DNA from: CAG-177 sp963652165
GTDB lineage: Bacteria > Bacillota > Clostridia > Oscillospirales > Acutalibacteraceae
Assembly: GCA_963652165.1 (NCBI GenBank)
Contig: CAVJRM010000009.1
Location: 1 to 64,000 of the forward strand
Length of the DNA stretch: 64,000 bases
Direction of reading: 5' to 3'
Shown in pieces: positions 44,442 to 52,186 of the stretch. The position numbers and the translations under genes are program-made. Numbering within the stretch: the first letter of the stretch is position 1; each line of letters starts with the position of its first letter. Under the pieces are notes generated by a model, which searched no databases, was not told the DNA's origin, and saw nothing but the letters and a program-made list of their open reading frames with translations.

Positions 44442-44866
44442 TACTGCTCACCACCCATTTCTTCTTTACTTACGAACTTACATTTAATGGGAAGCTTGTG
44501 TGCTGCAAGACGCATAGCTTCTTCTGCAAGCTCTTTTTCAACGCCGGCAATCTCAAAAAGAACTCTGCCGGGCTTAACTACTGCTACCCAATACTCAGGT
44601 GAACCTTTACCTGAACCCATGCGGGTTTCAGCGGGTTTCTCTGTGATGGGCTTATCGGGGAATATCTTAATCCAAACCTGACCGCCACGCTTGATATATC
44701 TTGTCATGGCAACACGGGCAGATTCAATCTGGTTTGAGGTAATCCAAGCCGGCTCAAGGGCTACGAGGCCGTAGTCACCGTAAGTAACTTTATTGCCTCT
44801 TGTAGCTTTACCGGTAAGTCTGCCTCTCTGTACTCTACGGTACTTAACGCGCTTAGGTAAAAGCAT
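44441..44866 (-). CDS. rplP: 50S ribosomal protein L16
   Basis: A 141-residue protein at the A site. MLLPKRVKYRRVQRGRLTGKA, ARVAMTRYIKRGG and RMGSGKGSPEYWVAVVKPGR are visible. Its start codon overlaps the end of rpsC by one base. Confidence 0.98.
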   Translation of the reverse strand: MLLPKRVKYRRVQRGRLTGKATRGNKVTYGDYGLVALEPAWITSNQIESARVAMTRYIKRGGQVWIKIFPDKPITEKPAETRMGSGKGSPEYWVAVVKPGRVLFEIAGVEKELAEEAMRLAAHKLPIKCKFVSKEEMGGEQ

Positions 44867-45552
44867 TAGCGGTTACCTCCTTCTCTGCGTCTTCTGGGGC
44901 GATTGTTATTGTTTCTTGCTTCGCGAAGAACTTCGCCTCTGTAAAGCCAAACCTTAACACCGATACGGCCATAGGTTGTCTTAGCTTCTGTGAAGCCGTA
45001 GTCTATGTCTGCACGGATGGTCTGAAGGGGAATTGTACCCTCATGATATGTTTCAGCGCCAGCGATTTCACGGCCGCCGAGACGACCACTGCACTGAATC
45101 TTAATTCCTCTTGCGCCGAGCTTCATTGTACGGCCGATAGCCTGCTTAATTGCACGACGGTGAGAAATTCTTCTTTCGATTTGAGAAGCGATGCTCTCAG
45201 CAACGAGCTGTGCATCAAGATCAGGCTGCTTGATTTCGATGATGTTAAGGGAAACTTCCTTACCACCGAGCTTCTTTGAGCAAATAGCCTTGAGCTTCTC
45301 GATTTCTGCGCCCTGTCTGCCGATAACCATACCGGGCTTTGCGCAGTGAATGTTTACGTAAACGCGCTTTGCGTCACGCTCGATTTCAACCTTGGGTACG
45401 CCTGCGGGAGCAAGCTTTTCAAGGAGGTACTCACGAAGATTATAGTCTTCAACGAGAGTATCGCCAAACTTACCGGGCTCACAATACCAGCGGGATTCCC
45501 AGGGTTTGATAACACCGATTCTTAAACCGGTAGGATTAATTTTCTGTCCCAT
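44866..45552 (-). CDS. rpsC: 30S ribosomal protein S3
   Basis: A 228-residue protein with an N-terminal KH domain and the C-terminal S3 domain. MGQKINPTGLRIGVIKPWESRWY, VIGRQGAEIEKL and QIERRISHRRAIKQAI are conserved. The C-terminus is Asn/Arg-rich. The ATG at 45552 follows GAGGAGG. A start at 45594 would overlap rplV and is rejected. Confidence 0.97.
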   Translation of the reverse strand: MGQKINPTGLRIGVIKPWESRWYCEPGKFGDTLVEDYNLREYLLEKLAPAGVPKVEIERDAKRVYVNIHCAKPGMVIGRQGAEIEKLKAICSKKLGGKEVSLNIIEIKQPDLDAQLVAESIASQIERRISHRRAIKQAIGRTMKLGARGIKIQCSGRLGGREIAGAETYHEGTIPLQTIRADIDYGFTEAKTTYGRIGVKVWLYRGEVLREARNNNNRPRRRREGGNR

Positions 45553-45571
45553 TGTTAAACCTCCTCTTCGA

Positions 45572-45934
45572 TTATTCCATTTCCTTGAGTACAAGGGTAA
45601 TGTGTGATGTTTTCTTATTGATTCTGTAAGCTCTGCCCTGTGCTCTGGGTCTGATTCTCTTGAGTGTTGGGCCCTGGCTTACGCTGCATTCTGCAACATA
45701 AAGACGATCTGTGTCCATGTTGTTATTGTTTTCAGCATTTGCAATAGCTGACTTTAAAAGCTTCTCTAATGGTTCACACGCAGCTTTGGGTGTGTACTTG
45801 AGAATTGCCATTGCTTTCTCCACGGGTTGGTTTCTGATAAGATCAAGAACGATCTGAACCTTACGGGGAGCTATACGGATGTAAGTGGCCTTAGCTGTTG
45901 CGGTAGGCACGCTCATCATTTCCTGTTCTGACAT
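45572..45934 (-). CDS. rplV: 50S ribosomal protein L22
   Basis: A 120-residue protein lining the exit tunnel. ATYIRIAPRKVQIVLDLIR and SQGPTLKRIRPRAQGRAYRINKKTSHIT are typical. It lies between rpsS and rpsC. Confidence 0.97.
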   Translation of the reverse strand: MSEQEMMSVPTATAKATYIRIAPRKVQIVLDLIRNQPVEKAMAILKYTPKAACEPLEKLLKSAIANAENNNNMDTDRLYVAECSVSQGPTLKRIRPRAQGRAYRINKKTSHITLVLKEME

Positions 45935-45956
45935 TTATATACACTCCTTTCGCTGA

Positions 45957-46238
45957 TTATTTACCGTTATTTGAAGTCTTTGAACCTGCATGACCTCTGA
46001 AGGTTCTTGTAGGTGCAAACTCGCCGAGCTTATGGCCAACCATATCCTCTGTAACATATACAGGAACATGCTTGCGTCCGTCGTGAACAGCAAATGTGTG
46101 GCCGACAAAGTCGGGGAAGATTGTGGATGAGCGGCTCCAAGTTTTGAGAACTTGTTTCTCGCCCTTATTGTTCATTTCCTGAACTCTTTCGAGCAGTTTA
46201 GGCTGCACAAAGGGTCCTTTTTTAACGCTTCTGCCCAT
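45957..46238 (-). CDS. rpsS: 30S ribosomal protein S19
   Basis: A 93-residue head protein. MGRSVKKGPFVQPKLLERV, TWSRSSTIFPDFVGHTFAVHDGRKHVPVYV and GEFAPTRTFRGH are visible. It lies 20 nt after rplB. Confidence 0.98.
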   Translation of the reverse strand: MGRSVKKGPFVQPKLLERVQEMNNKGEKQVLKTWSRSSTIFPDFVGHTFAVHDGRKHVPVYVTEDMVGHKLGEFAPTRTFRGHAGSKTSNNGK

Positions 46239-46257
46239 TATTATCTGCTCCTTTCAC

Positions 46258-47091
46258 TTATTTGTCGTTACGACGCTTTACGATAAGCTTGTCTGAGGGT
46301 TTCTTTGTTCTTCTGGTCTTGTAACCAAGAGCAGGCTTGCCCCAAGGTGTAACAGGGCCCGGTCTGCCGATTGGAGCTTTACCTTCACCACCACCGTGGG
46401 GGTGATCATTGGGGTTCATTACAGAACCGCGAACGGTAGGTCTCCAACCCATGTGACGTTTACGACCGGCTTTACCGATTTTAACATTCTCATGGTCAAC
46501 ATTGCCAACCTGGCCGATAGTAGCCATACAGTCAGCAGATACGTTTCTGAGTTCACCTGAAGGAAGACGGAGAAGTGCATATCCGTTTTCTTTAGCCATA
46601 AGCTGTGCTGAGTTGCCTGCTGCTCTTGCAAGCTGGCCGCCTCTGCCGGGATAAAGCTCAACATTGTGAACAACTGTACCTGTGGGAACATCCTTAAGAG
46701 CAAGTGCATTGCCCGGCTTAATGTCTGCGCCTTCACCGGAAACTACTGTGTCACCGATTTTAAGGCCAACAGGCTGAAGGATGTATCTCTTCTCGCCGTC
46801 CTCATACTTGAGGAGTGCGATGAATGCGGAACGATTGGGATCGTATTCAATGCTTTCAACAGTAGCAGGAACACCTGCCTTATCTCTCTTGAAATCAATT
46901 ACACGATATTTTGTGCGAACTCCGCCGCCTCTGTGGCGAACGGTGATTCTTCCGTAGCTGTTACGACCGCTGTTCTTCTTGAGTGAAACAAGAAGGCTTC
47001 TTTCAGGTGCAACTTTTGAGAGCTCGGAATAATCTGTAACCGACATATTACGTCTTGCGTTTGTAGTCGGCTTATAAAATTTGATAGCCAT
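46258..47091 (-). CDS. rplB: 50S ribosomal protein L2
   Basis: A 277-residue protein near the peptidyl transferase centre. GRITVRHRGGGVRTKYR, GRGGQLARAAGNSAQLMAKE, RPTVRGSVMNPNDHPHGGGEGK and the C-terminal RRTKKPSDKLIVKRR match the family. Confidence 0.98.
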   Translation of the reverse strand: MAIKFYKPTTNARRNMSVTDYSELSKVAPERSLLVSLKKNSGRNSYGRITVRHRGGGVRTKYRVIDFKRDKAGVPATVESIEYDPNRSAFIALLKYEDGEKRYILQPVGLKIGDTVVSGEGADIKPGNALALKDVPTGTVVHNVELYPGRGGQLARAAGNSAQLMAKENGYALLRLPSGELRNVSADCMATIGQVGNVDHENVKIGKAGRKRHMGWRPTVRGSVMNPNDHPHGGGEGKAPIGRPGPVTPWGKPALGYKTRRTKKPSDKLIVKRRNDK

Positions 47092-47203
47092 TATTTACTC
47101 TCCTTATAGCAGCTTTGCGGAGCATTAAGCTCCATACCTTACCGCCAAATTTGATTGGTTTATGTGCTTACTTCTTTATAATATATACTTTATATATTAC
47201 CTA
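47092..47203 (-). other. Long spacer between rplW and rplB
   Basis: A 112-nt gap with no gene in an otherwise tight operon. On the minus strand it holds an AT-rich TATATA palindromic stretch and a GGAGC/GCTCC hairpin close to the rplB ribosome binding site. It may be an internal regulatory or processing site. Nothing more can be said. Confidence 0.35.
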
Positions 47204-47500
47204 TTACATCATGCCGTCAAAGAACTCGATTGTCTTTGAATCAGCTGTGAGTGTAACGATAGCCTTCTTTTTGGAAGCTGTGAAGCCTTCAAAACGGCCG
47301 TATCTTCTGAGCTTGCCGTTAACGTTGATTGTGTTAACCTTGGCAACCTTTACACCAAAAAGAGTTTCAACTGCCTGAGCAATTTCAATCTTGTTTGCAT
47401 CCTTAGCAACCTCAAATGTATATTTGCGGTCTGCAATGCCGTCCATACTGTTTTCAGTGATTATAGGACGAAGGACGATATCCTGTGCTGCTTTACTCAT
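47204..47500 (-). CDS. rplW: 50S ribosomal protein L23
   Basis: A 98-residue protein at the tunnel exit, docking site for SRP and trigger factor. IVLRPIITENSMDGIADRKYTFEVAKDANK and VETLFGVKVAKVNTINVNGK are typical. Its ATG overlaps the rplD stop. Confidence 0.96.
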   Translation of the reverse strand: MSKAAQDIVLRPIITENSMDGIADRKYTFEVAKDANKIEIAQAVETLFGVKVAKVNTINVNGKLRRYGRFEGFTASKKKAIVTLTADSKTIEFFDGMM

Positions 47501-48120
47501 GCATATACCTCCTCGATCTTGCTTACGGCATCCTTAAGAACTACAAGAGTGTCGCAGTTGAGAATGTCATAAACGTTGAGTGTGTTTACAAGAGTTGTTT
47601 TAACGCCAGCGATGTTGCGGGCTGAACGATAGATGGTTTCATCCTTTTCGGGAAGAACGAAAGTAACCTTTTTACCGGTTTCAAGAGCGTTAACAACCTT
47701 TGCCATCTCTTTTGTCTTAATTGCATCAAGCTTAAGATCATCAAGAACGATAAGCTCGGAATCTGCAACCTTTGAAGAAAGAGCGGACTTAATTGCAAGT
47801 CTCTTTACTTTCTTGTTAACATCTTTATGATACTTGCGGGGCTTGGGGCCGAGAGCGATACCGCCGTGATACCACTGGGGAGCTCTGGTTGAACCCTGTC
47901 TTGCACGGCCGGTGCCTTTTTGTTTCCAAGGCTTTTTGCCGCCGCCGCTGACTTCTGAACGGGTAAGGGTAGACTGTGTGCCCTGACGCTGATTTGCCAA
48001 ATATGCTACTACGCAAAGATGCATAGCTGAAACATTGGGCTCGATTCCGAAAATGCTTTCTGCAAGCTCGAGGTCGGAAACCTTCTTACCTGTCATGTCA
48101 AATACTGATACTGTAGGCAT
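47497..48120 (-). CDS. rplD: 50S ribosomal protein L4
   Basis: A 207-residue protein with the extended loop region containing KKPWKQKGTGRARQGSTRAPQWYHGG. It reaches into the tunnel. In gamma-proteobacteria L4 also represses the S10 operon through its leader. Whether this holds here is unknown, but a structured leader is present upstream of rpsJ. Confidence 0.97.
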   Translation of the reverse strand: MPTVSVFDMTGKKVSDLELAESIFGIEPNVSAMHLCVVAYLANQRQGTQSTLTRSEVSGGGKKPWKQKGTGRARQGSTRAPQWYHGGIALGPKPRKYHKDVNKKVKRLAIKSALSSKVADSELIVLDDLKLDAIKTKEMAKVVNALETGKKVTFVLPEKDETIYRSARNIAGVKTTLVNTLNVYDILNCDTLVVLKDAVSKIEEVYA

Positions 48121-48138
48121 TCTTTTCTACTCCTTTCC

Positions 48139-48774
48139 TTATGCTTTCTTGACTGCATCTTTAATAACTACGATGCCGCCCTTGGGGCCGGGAACGGCGC
48201 CCTTGATAGCTACGAGGTTATTCTCTGCGTCAATCTTTGCTACTGTGAGATTTTGAATGGTAACTCTTTCACATCCAAGGTGACCTGCAAGTTTCTTTCC
48301 CTTGTAAACTCTTGAAGGGTCGGAGCAAGCGCCAAGTGAACCGGCGTGTCTTGCAACAGGGCCTGTACCGTGAGACTCTTTAAGTCTGGAGAAGTTCCAT
48401 CTCTTAATTGCACCTGCGGTGCCTTTACCTTTGCTTGTGCCGACAACATCAACTTTGTCGCCTACCGCAAAGATGTCTGCTGTGAGAGTGTCACCAACGT
48501 TAAGAGCGTTGATGTCATCAAGCTTAAACTCTTTAAGAGTTTTCTTGGGAGCTACATCATTCTTTTTGAAGTGGCCCATCTGAGGCTTGTTAACTCTCTG
48601 GATTTTTACATCGCCGAAGCCAAGCTGTACAGCTTCATAGCCATCGTTTTCCATTGTCTTTTTCATAACAACGTTGCAAGGGCCTGCTTCAACTACTGTT
48701 ACGGGAATTACATTTCCGTTTTCATCGAAAATCTGGGTCATACCGATTTTCTTGCCGATGAGTGCTTTTTGCAT
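48139..48774 (-). CDS. rplC: 50S ribosomal protein L3
   Basis: A 211-residue protein. MQKALIGKKIGMTQIFDENGNVIPVT and HGTGPVARHAGSLGACSDPSRVYKGKKLAGHLG are conserved. It follows rpsJ with a 68-nt gap. Confidence 0.98.
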   Translation of the reverse strand: MQKALIGKKIGMTQIFDENGNVIPVTVVEAGPCNVVMKKTMENDGYEAVQLGFGDVKIQRVNKPQMGHFKKNDVAPKKTLKEFKLDDINALNVGDTLTADIFAVGDKVDVVGTSKGKGTAGAIKRWNFSRLKESHGTGPVARHAGSLGACSDPSRVYKGKKLAGHLGCERVTIQNLTVAKIDAENNLVAIKGAVPGPKGGIVVIKDAVKKA

Positions 48775-48842
48775 ATTTGCATCCTCCTTTGGTTATTGGT
48801 TGACGATTTCGCCAACTTGACCTGCATTTGTCAAAACTGAAA

Positions 48843-49154
48843 TTAAAGCTTGATTTCGATTTCAACGCCTGCGGGAAGCTCAAGACCGGTCAGAGCCTCA
48901 ACTGTTTTTGCTGAAGGTCTGATAATGTCGATGAGTCTTTTGTGTGTTCTTTGTTCAAACTGTTCACGGCTGTCCTTGTACTTGTGAACTGCACGAAGGA
49001 TAGTAACAACTTCCTTTTCTGTGGGAAGGGGAACGGGACCTGAAACTTCAGCGCCTGTTCTCTTAGCTGTTTCTACGATCTTTTCTGCTGCCTTATCAAC
49101 AACACTGTGATCATAGCCCTTAAGTCTGATTCTGATTTTTCCCTTAACTGCCAT
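48843..49154 (-). CDS. rpsJ: 30S ribosomal protein S10
   Basis: A 103-residue protein (NusE) that also joins antitermination complexes with NusB. KIRIRLKGYDHSVVDKAAEKIVE and the C-terminal DIIRPSAKTVEALTGLELPAGVEIEIKL are typical. It is the first gene of the S10-spc-alpha supercluster and follows a roughly 420-nt leader. Confidence 0.98.
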   Translation of the reverse strand: MAVKGKIRIRLKGYDHSVVDKAAEKIVETAKRTGAEVSGPVPLPTEKEVVTILRAVHKYKDSREQFEQRTHKRLIDIIRPSAKTVEALTGLELPAGVEIEIKL

Positions 49155-49574
49155 TGGAATGCCTCCTTAAAATTGGTTGGGCACGCAAATTTTGAAAACT
49201 GACCCGGGTGTTTCAACCCTTCCGATTCAAAAACCGGAAACACTATTTCCGGGTAAACTTTCGTTTATTTGCAATTAATACTTATCCTTCAAAAGCTCTG
49301 CCGGGAACAGGCATAGCTTTCGGGCCGTGTACGCTCGCCTGACATTTTCCATCATTGCACCCAAACTTTGCGGCTCACGCAAGAAACCGTTTTTTGAGCA
49401 CTGTGACGAAAAATCTGCAGGCAGGCATATCGCACCTGCGGGATAAATTCATCGCCCGGTTTTAAATCGGACATACTCCGCGGAAATTTCCCACCTCCGG
49501 GGTGGCCACCTCCCGCATCATCGCATATCATTATGCTTGCGTCAGGGCATAATACGCCCTAATCACTCAGCATG
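49155..49574 (-). promoter_or_regulatory. Long structured leader of the S10 operon
   Basis: About 420 nt from the predicted start to the rpsJ ATG. It is richer in G+C than nearby spacers and has several inverted repeats (AGGGC..GCCCT near the 5' end). Two small overlapping ORFs are visible (49352-49474, 40 codons; 49275-49355, 26 codons, joined by an ATGA overlap). Near the 3' end, CCGGAAA/TTTCCGG (49234-49252) is followed by TTTTT and can act as a terminator. The competing pair ACCCGG+GTGTTTC with GAAACAC+CCGGGT (49202-49254) would prevent it. This pattern suggests attenuation by a ribosomal protein. Confidence 0.6.
49234..49252 (-). terminator. Terminator-like hairpin inside the S10 leader
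   Basis: On the minus strand a perfect 7-bp stem with a 5-nt loop is followed at once by five T residues (49229-49233). It is mutually exclusive with the longer pairing spanning 49202-49254. Confidence 0.6.
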
Positions 49575-49581
49575 CTTTGAT

Positions 49582-49610
49582 AATATATCATAATAATATA
49601 GGGATGTCAA
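49582..49610 (-). promoter_or_regulatory. Promoter of the S10-spc-alpha operon
   Basis: On the minus strand, TTGACA (49605-49610), a 17-bp spacer and TATATT (49582-49587). An A-rich tract upstream could act as an UP element. Confidence 0.88.
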
Positions 49611-49785
49611 CACTTTTTTTCATATTTTTTTAGGTTTTTTAAATTCTTCTTTCACTTGATCTACAAGGGTTTACGACCGTTTTATATTCTTGAAAATTCC
49701 GGCAATATATGATGTAATGATATTATATTTAAAAGGTACTATATCTTGTGCACCGAAAAAATCTTTTTTCCATATATTGAAAATG

Positions 49786-49814
49786 TTGAAATTTTTATTT
49801 TTTTGTGCTAAAAT
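49786..49814 (+). promoter_or_regulatory. Promoter of the small hypothetical gene
   Basis: TTGAAA (49786-49791), a 17-bp spacer and TAAAAT (49809-49814) with an upstream TG. The 49615-49785 stretch has no gene. Confidence 0.65.
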
Positions 49815-49847
49815 AAATAATTGTTAGAAATCAGGGAGGAAAATTTT

Positions 49848-50156
49848 ATGATAGGTCTCGGAAAATGGCTTTGTAAGCTTGATACAACCTTGGTTGATAA
49901 AAAAACCACTTTAACGATACTCGATAATAACGGTCAATATGAGCTTATTGCGGAAATTGAGGGCTTTAATACACCGGATTTTGAAATCAGCAATATTACC
50001 GAAATAGGAAAATCCCTCCATTTGAATGTTAACACTCCCCTTCTTCCCGGGAAAACTATTAAAGTCAGGATTTCTTTTGACGGCGACAAACTTACCGGTA
50101 CTGCAAGGCTTCCGCTCATCGGCGTTGTTAATTTCATGGGAGAAAAAATTTTATAA
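49848..50156 (+). CDS. Small hypothetical beta-strand protein
   Basis: A 102-residue protein with no signal peptide. The ATG at 49848 follows GGGAGGA. The upstream in-frame start at 49821 overlaps the promoter and is rejected. Alternating hydrophobic and polar residues (LTILDNNGQYELIAEIEG, KTIKVRISFDGDKLTGTARLP) suggest a small beta-barrel or sandwich. No family recognised. It is a single-gene unit with its own promoter and terminator. Confidence 0.7.
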   Translation: MIGLGKWLCKLDTTLVDKKTTLTILDNNGQYELIAEIEGFNTPDFEISNITEIGKSLHLNVNTPLLPGKTIKVRISFDGDKLTGTARLPLIGVVNFMGEKIL

Positions 50157-50158
50157 GC

Positions 50159-50187
50159 AAAAAGCTCCCCGAAGGGAGCTTTTATTT
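50159..50187. terminator. Bidirectional terminator
   Basis: The stem AAAGCTCCC/GGGAGCTTT has a short loop and T-runs on both strands. It serves the small hypothetical gene and the convergent DUF4474 gene. Confidence 0.9.
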
Positions 50188-51621
50188 TTATGAATCCCAA
50201 GTAAGACTAACTTTAAGGCCGTCAACGGTGTAAGTTACGTCTTTCCAGATGTTTCTGTCAACGGCAGTTGTAAATGCTTTAAGCATTTCTTCATCTGTCA
50301 TGAGAATTGTGGTTTTAAGAGTAAGGGAGTGGGGGCTGTAAAGGCGTGTGCCCATCTTAAAGCCGTTTACCCACCAGTGATTTTGCTCTGTAATGTTAAC
50401 AAGCAAATCGTCACCGTGCCAAATTTGAAGGCTCATATCAAGCTGATCTTCTGTTTCAACAACATTATAGAATGTGCCGTATTTGCCTTTATCACGGTAA
50501 TAAACCCCAACCTCACCGCCGTTTGTGATGAGATAATTGCCCTTCCACATCTGAATCATATAGTCTTTATTATTATATTCAAAGTGGAATCTGCGGGTGT
50601 TGTAGCAATAAACAGGCAAAGCATAGCAGAGAGCATCATACTCAAAGCAGAAGCCGAAGTTACGCATCCAGCAGTTAATGGGAGCATACACAAGTGCCTC
50701 TTTGTAATTGCAGTTAAAGCCCGTATCTTGCATACCTCTTTCATTTTTGCCGTAACATTCACCGGTTTCTGTATTTATATAAATAAAGGTATTATAACGT
50801 TCTGTGCCACCGTCGCCGTAGGTTAAAACCATTTCAACCTTGTAAACGGAATCGCCTTGGGGAATAAGCTCAAGCTGTGCGGATTTGATGGAGCTCATGA
50901 GCGCGCCCATAATCCAAGTGATTGTGTACATTGTGGTGTTGCCCTCATCATCATACTGATCTCTGAGGGTGTACATTTCTTTTCTGAACTCGGCGGTGTC
51001 GATATTAAGAACTTTATTGATATTGTCGATAGATTCACTTTCGTCCGGCAAATTTGTGAGAAGCTTGTAAACATCAAGAGCTGTATTTGAACTTATAGTG
51101 TCGCAAACTTCTTTAAGAGTGTCATCCATAGTTACAGACAGTGTTTTAGGCTTTGAGAATAAAATTTTGCCCGTAACAACATATTTTGCAAGTCTTAATG
51201 CCTGATAAATCTTGAAGAATGTTGATGTTGTAAGAGTGGGAACGCCCTTACTGTAAATTGCGTTTTTAAGGGAAAAGCCTTTCTTTTCTTTGGTCTGTGT
51301 GGTTTGCTCTGTTTCTTTTTCCGTTGTAGTTTCCGGTGCTTTTTCCGTTGTAGTTGAAGTTGCTTCCGATGAAGAAGTGTCTTTATTTACCTCAGAATTA
51401 TCTTTAGATTCGTCTTTGGGCTCTTCTTCCTTGGGTTCTTCCTCTGAGGGCTTTTCATCTGATTTATCTTTAGAATCTTCTTTTATTTCATCAGATACAG
51501 ATGAACTGCTGCCTGCACCTGTGCCTTCCGATGAATCGTCATTGGCAAATGCAGGGGTTAAAATGCCGAAAGTTAATATGAAAGTAAGCAAAATCGCAAT
51601 AATCGGTGAAGCTTTTTTCAT
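50188..51621 (-). CDS. Exported DUF4474-domain protein with low-complexity linker
   Basis: A 477-residue protein. The signal peptide (about 1-26, ending Ala-Phe-Ala) leads into a Ser/Glu/Lys/Thr-rich low-complexity region (27-115) like those crossing the cell wall. The C-terminal half matches DUF4474 by motif: FGFCFEYDALCYALPVYC, FEYNNKDYMIQMWKGNY, GGEVGVYYRD, LDMSLQIWH and HWWVNGFKMG. Family function is unknown. It may contact a surface substrate. It has its own unit with a shared terminator. Confidence 0.8.
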   Translation of the reverse strand: MKKASPIIAILLTFILTFGILTPAFANDDSSEGTGAGSSSSVSDEIKEDSKDKSDEKPSEEEPKEEEPKDESKDNSEVNKDTSSSEATSTTTEKAPETTTEKETEQTTQTKEKKGFSLKNAIYSKGVPTLTTSTFFKIYQALRLAKYVVTGKILFSKPKTLSVTMDDTLKEVCDTISSNTALDVYKLLTNLPDESESIDNINKVLNIDTAEFRKEMYTLRDQYDDEGNTTMYTITWIMGALMSSIKSAQLELIPQGDSVYKVEMVLTYGDGGTERYNTFIYINTETGECYGKNERGMQDTGFNCNYKEALVYAPINCWMRNFGFCFEYDALCYALPVYCYNTRRFHFEYNNKDYMIQMWKGNYLITNGGEVGVYYRDKGKYGTFYNVVETEDQLDMSLQIWHGDDLLVNITEQNHWWVNGFKMGTRLYSPHSLTLKTTILMTDEEMLKAFTTAVDRNIWKDVTYTVDGLKVSLTWDS

Positions 51622-51728
51622 AAGTCGCCTCCTCTATATTCTATATAATATTACCTTATCTATGTATTATACTATATAAGAGTAAATAGTGCAAGCTTTT
51701 ATATTTTTTAGAATTTAAATGGTTTAAA

Positions 51729-52151
51729 TCAGTCGTAAATTTTCAAATTAAGCTCATAGAGTAAATCATTGAGTTCAATTATTGAAAGCTGATTTTCAAT
51801 AGCAAATATGGTAACATTATCTCTCTTGTTTTTTGCGTAAAGAGCAGAGGCAGAACATTCAAGCAAAAAATGCTGGGTTTCTTCAAAATTCATACCCATA
51901 CCGAAGCAAAACATTATAATTTTTTCCCTTGATGGTTTTTTTACTCCTGAAAGTATTTGATAAGCGTAATGCCTTTCTATTCCGGAATTTCTTATAACCT
52001 CGGCTTTAGAAAAGCCCCTTTTTTCTATTTCGGATTTAAGCAAATCGCAAGGCTTTCCCGTAACAAAATTTTCTTCATTCTCTTTAACATAATCATCATA
52101 ATTTTTTTGATTTTTCAAAATTTCCAGTAGTTGCGCAGTGGTTCTTTTCAT
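51729..52151 (-). CDS. HTH (XRE-like) regulator, divergent from a protein kinase
   Basis: A 140-residue protein with a central helix-turn-helix segment: GFSKAEVIRNSGIERHYAYQILSG (about 46-69). The first 40 residues and the last 60 are helical. RHYAYQILSGVKKPSREKII looks like the recognition helix of XRE proteins. The ATG at 52151 follows AGGAG. Its start lies only 35 nt from that of the Ser/Thr kinase, and the kinase promoter overlaps this start, so it may repress both. Similar regulator-kinase pairs occur in Clostridia. Confidence 0.75.
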   Translation of the reverse strand: MKRTTAQLLEILKNQKNYDDYVKENEENFVTGKPCDLLKSEIEKRGFSKAEVIRNSGIERHYAYQILSGVKKPSREKIIMFCFGMGMNFEETQHFLLECSASALYAKNKRDNVTIFAIENQLSIIELNDLLYELNLKIYD

Positions 52152-52159
52152 GCTATAAT
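52131..52159 (+). promoter_or_regulatory. Promoter of the kinase gene
   Basis: TTGCGC (52131-52136), a 17-bp spacer and an extended -10 TGCTATAAT (52151-52159). The -35 lies in the first codons of the divergent regulator and the -10 touches its start codon. Confidence 0.65.
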
Positions 52160-52186
52160 GCTCCTATCTTAAAGGTGGTGTATGTT

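Noticed and set aside
45043..45279. 78-codon plus-strand frame within rpsC
   Set aside because: Shadow of a conserved ribosomal gene.
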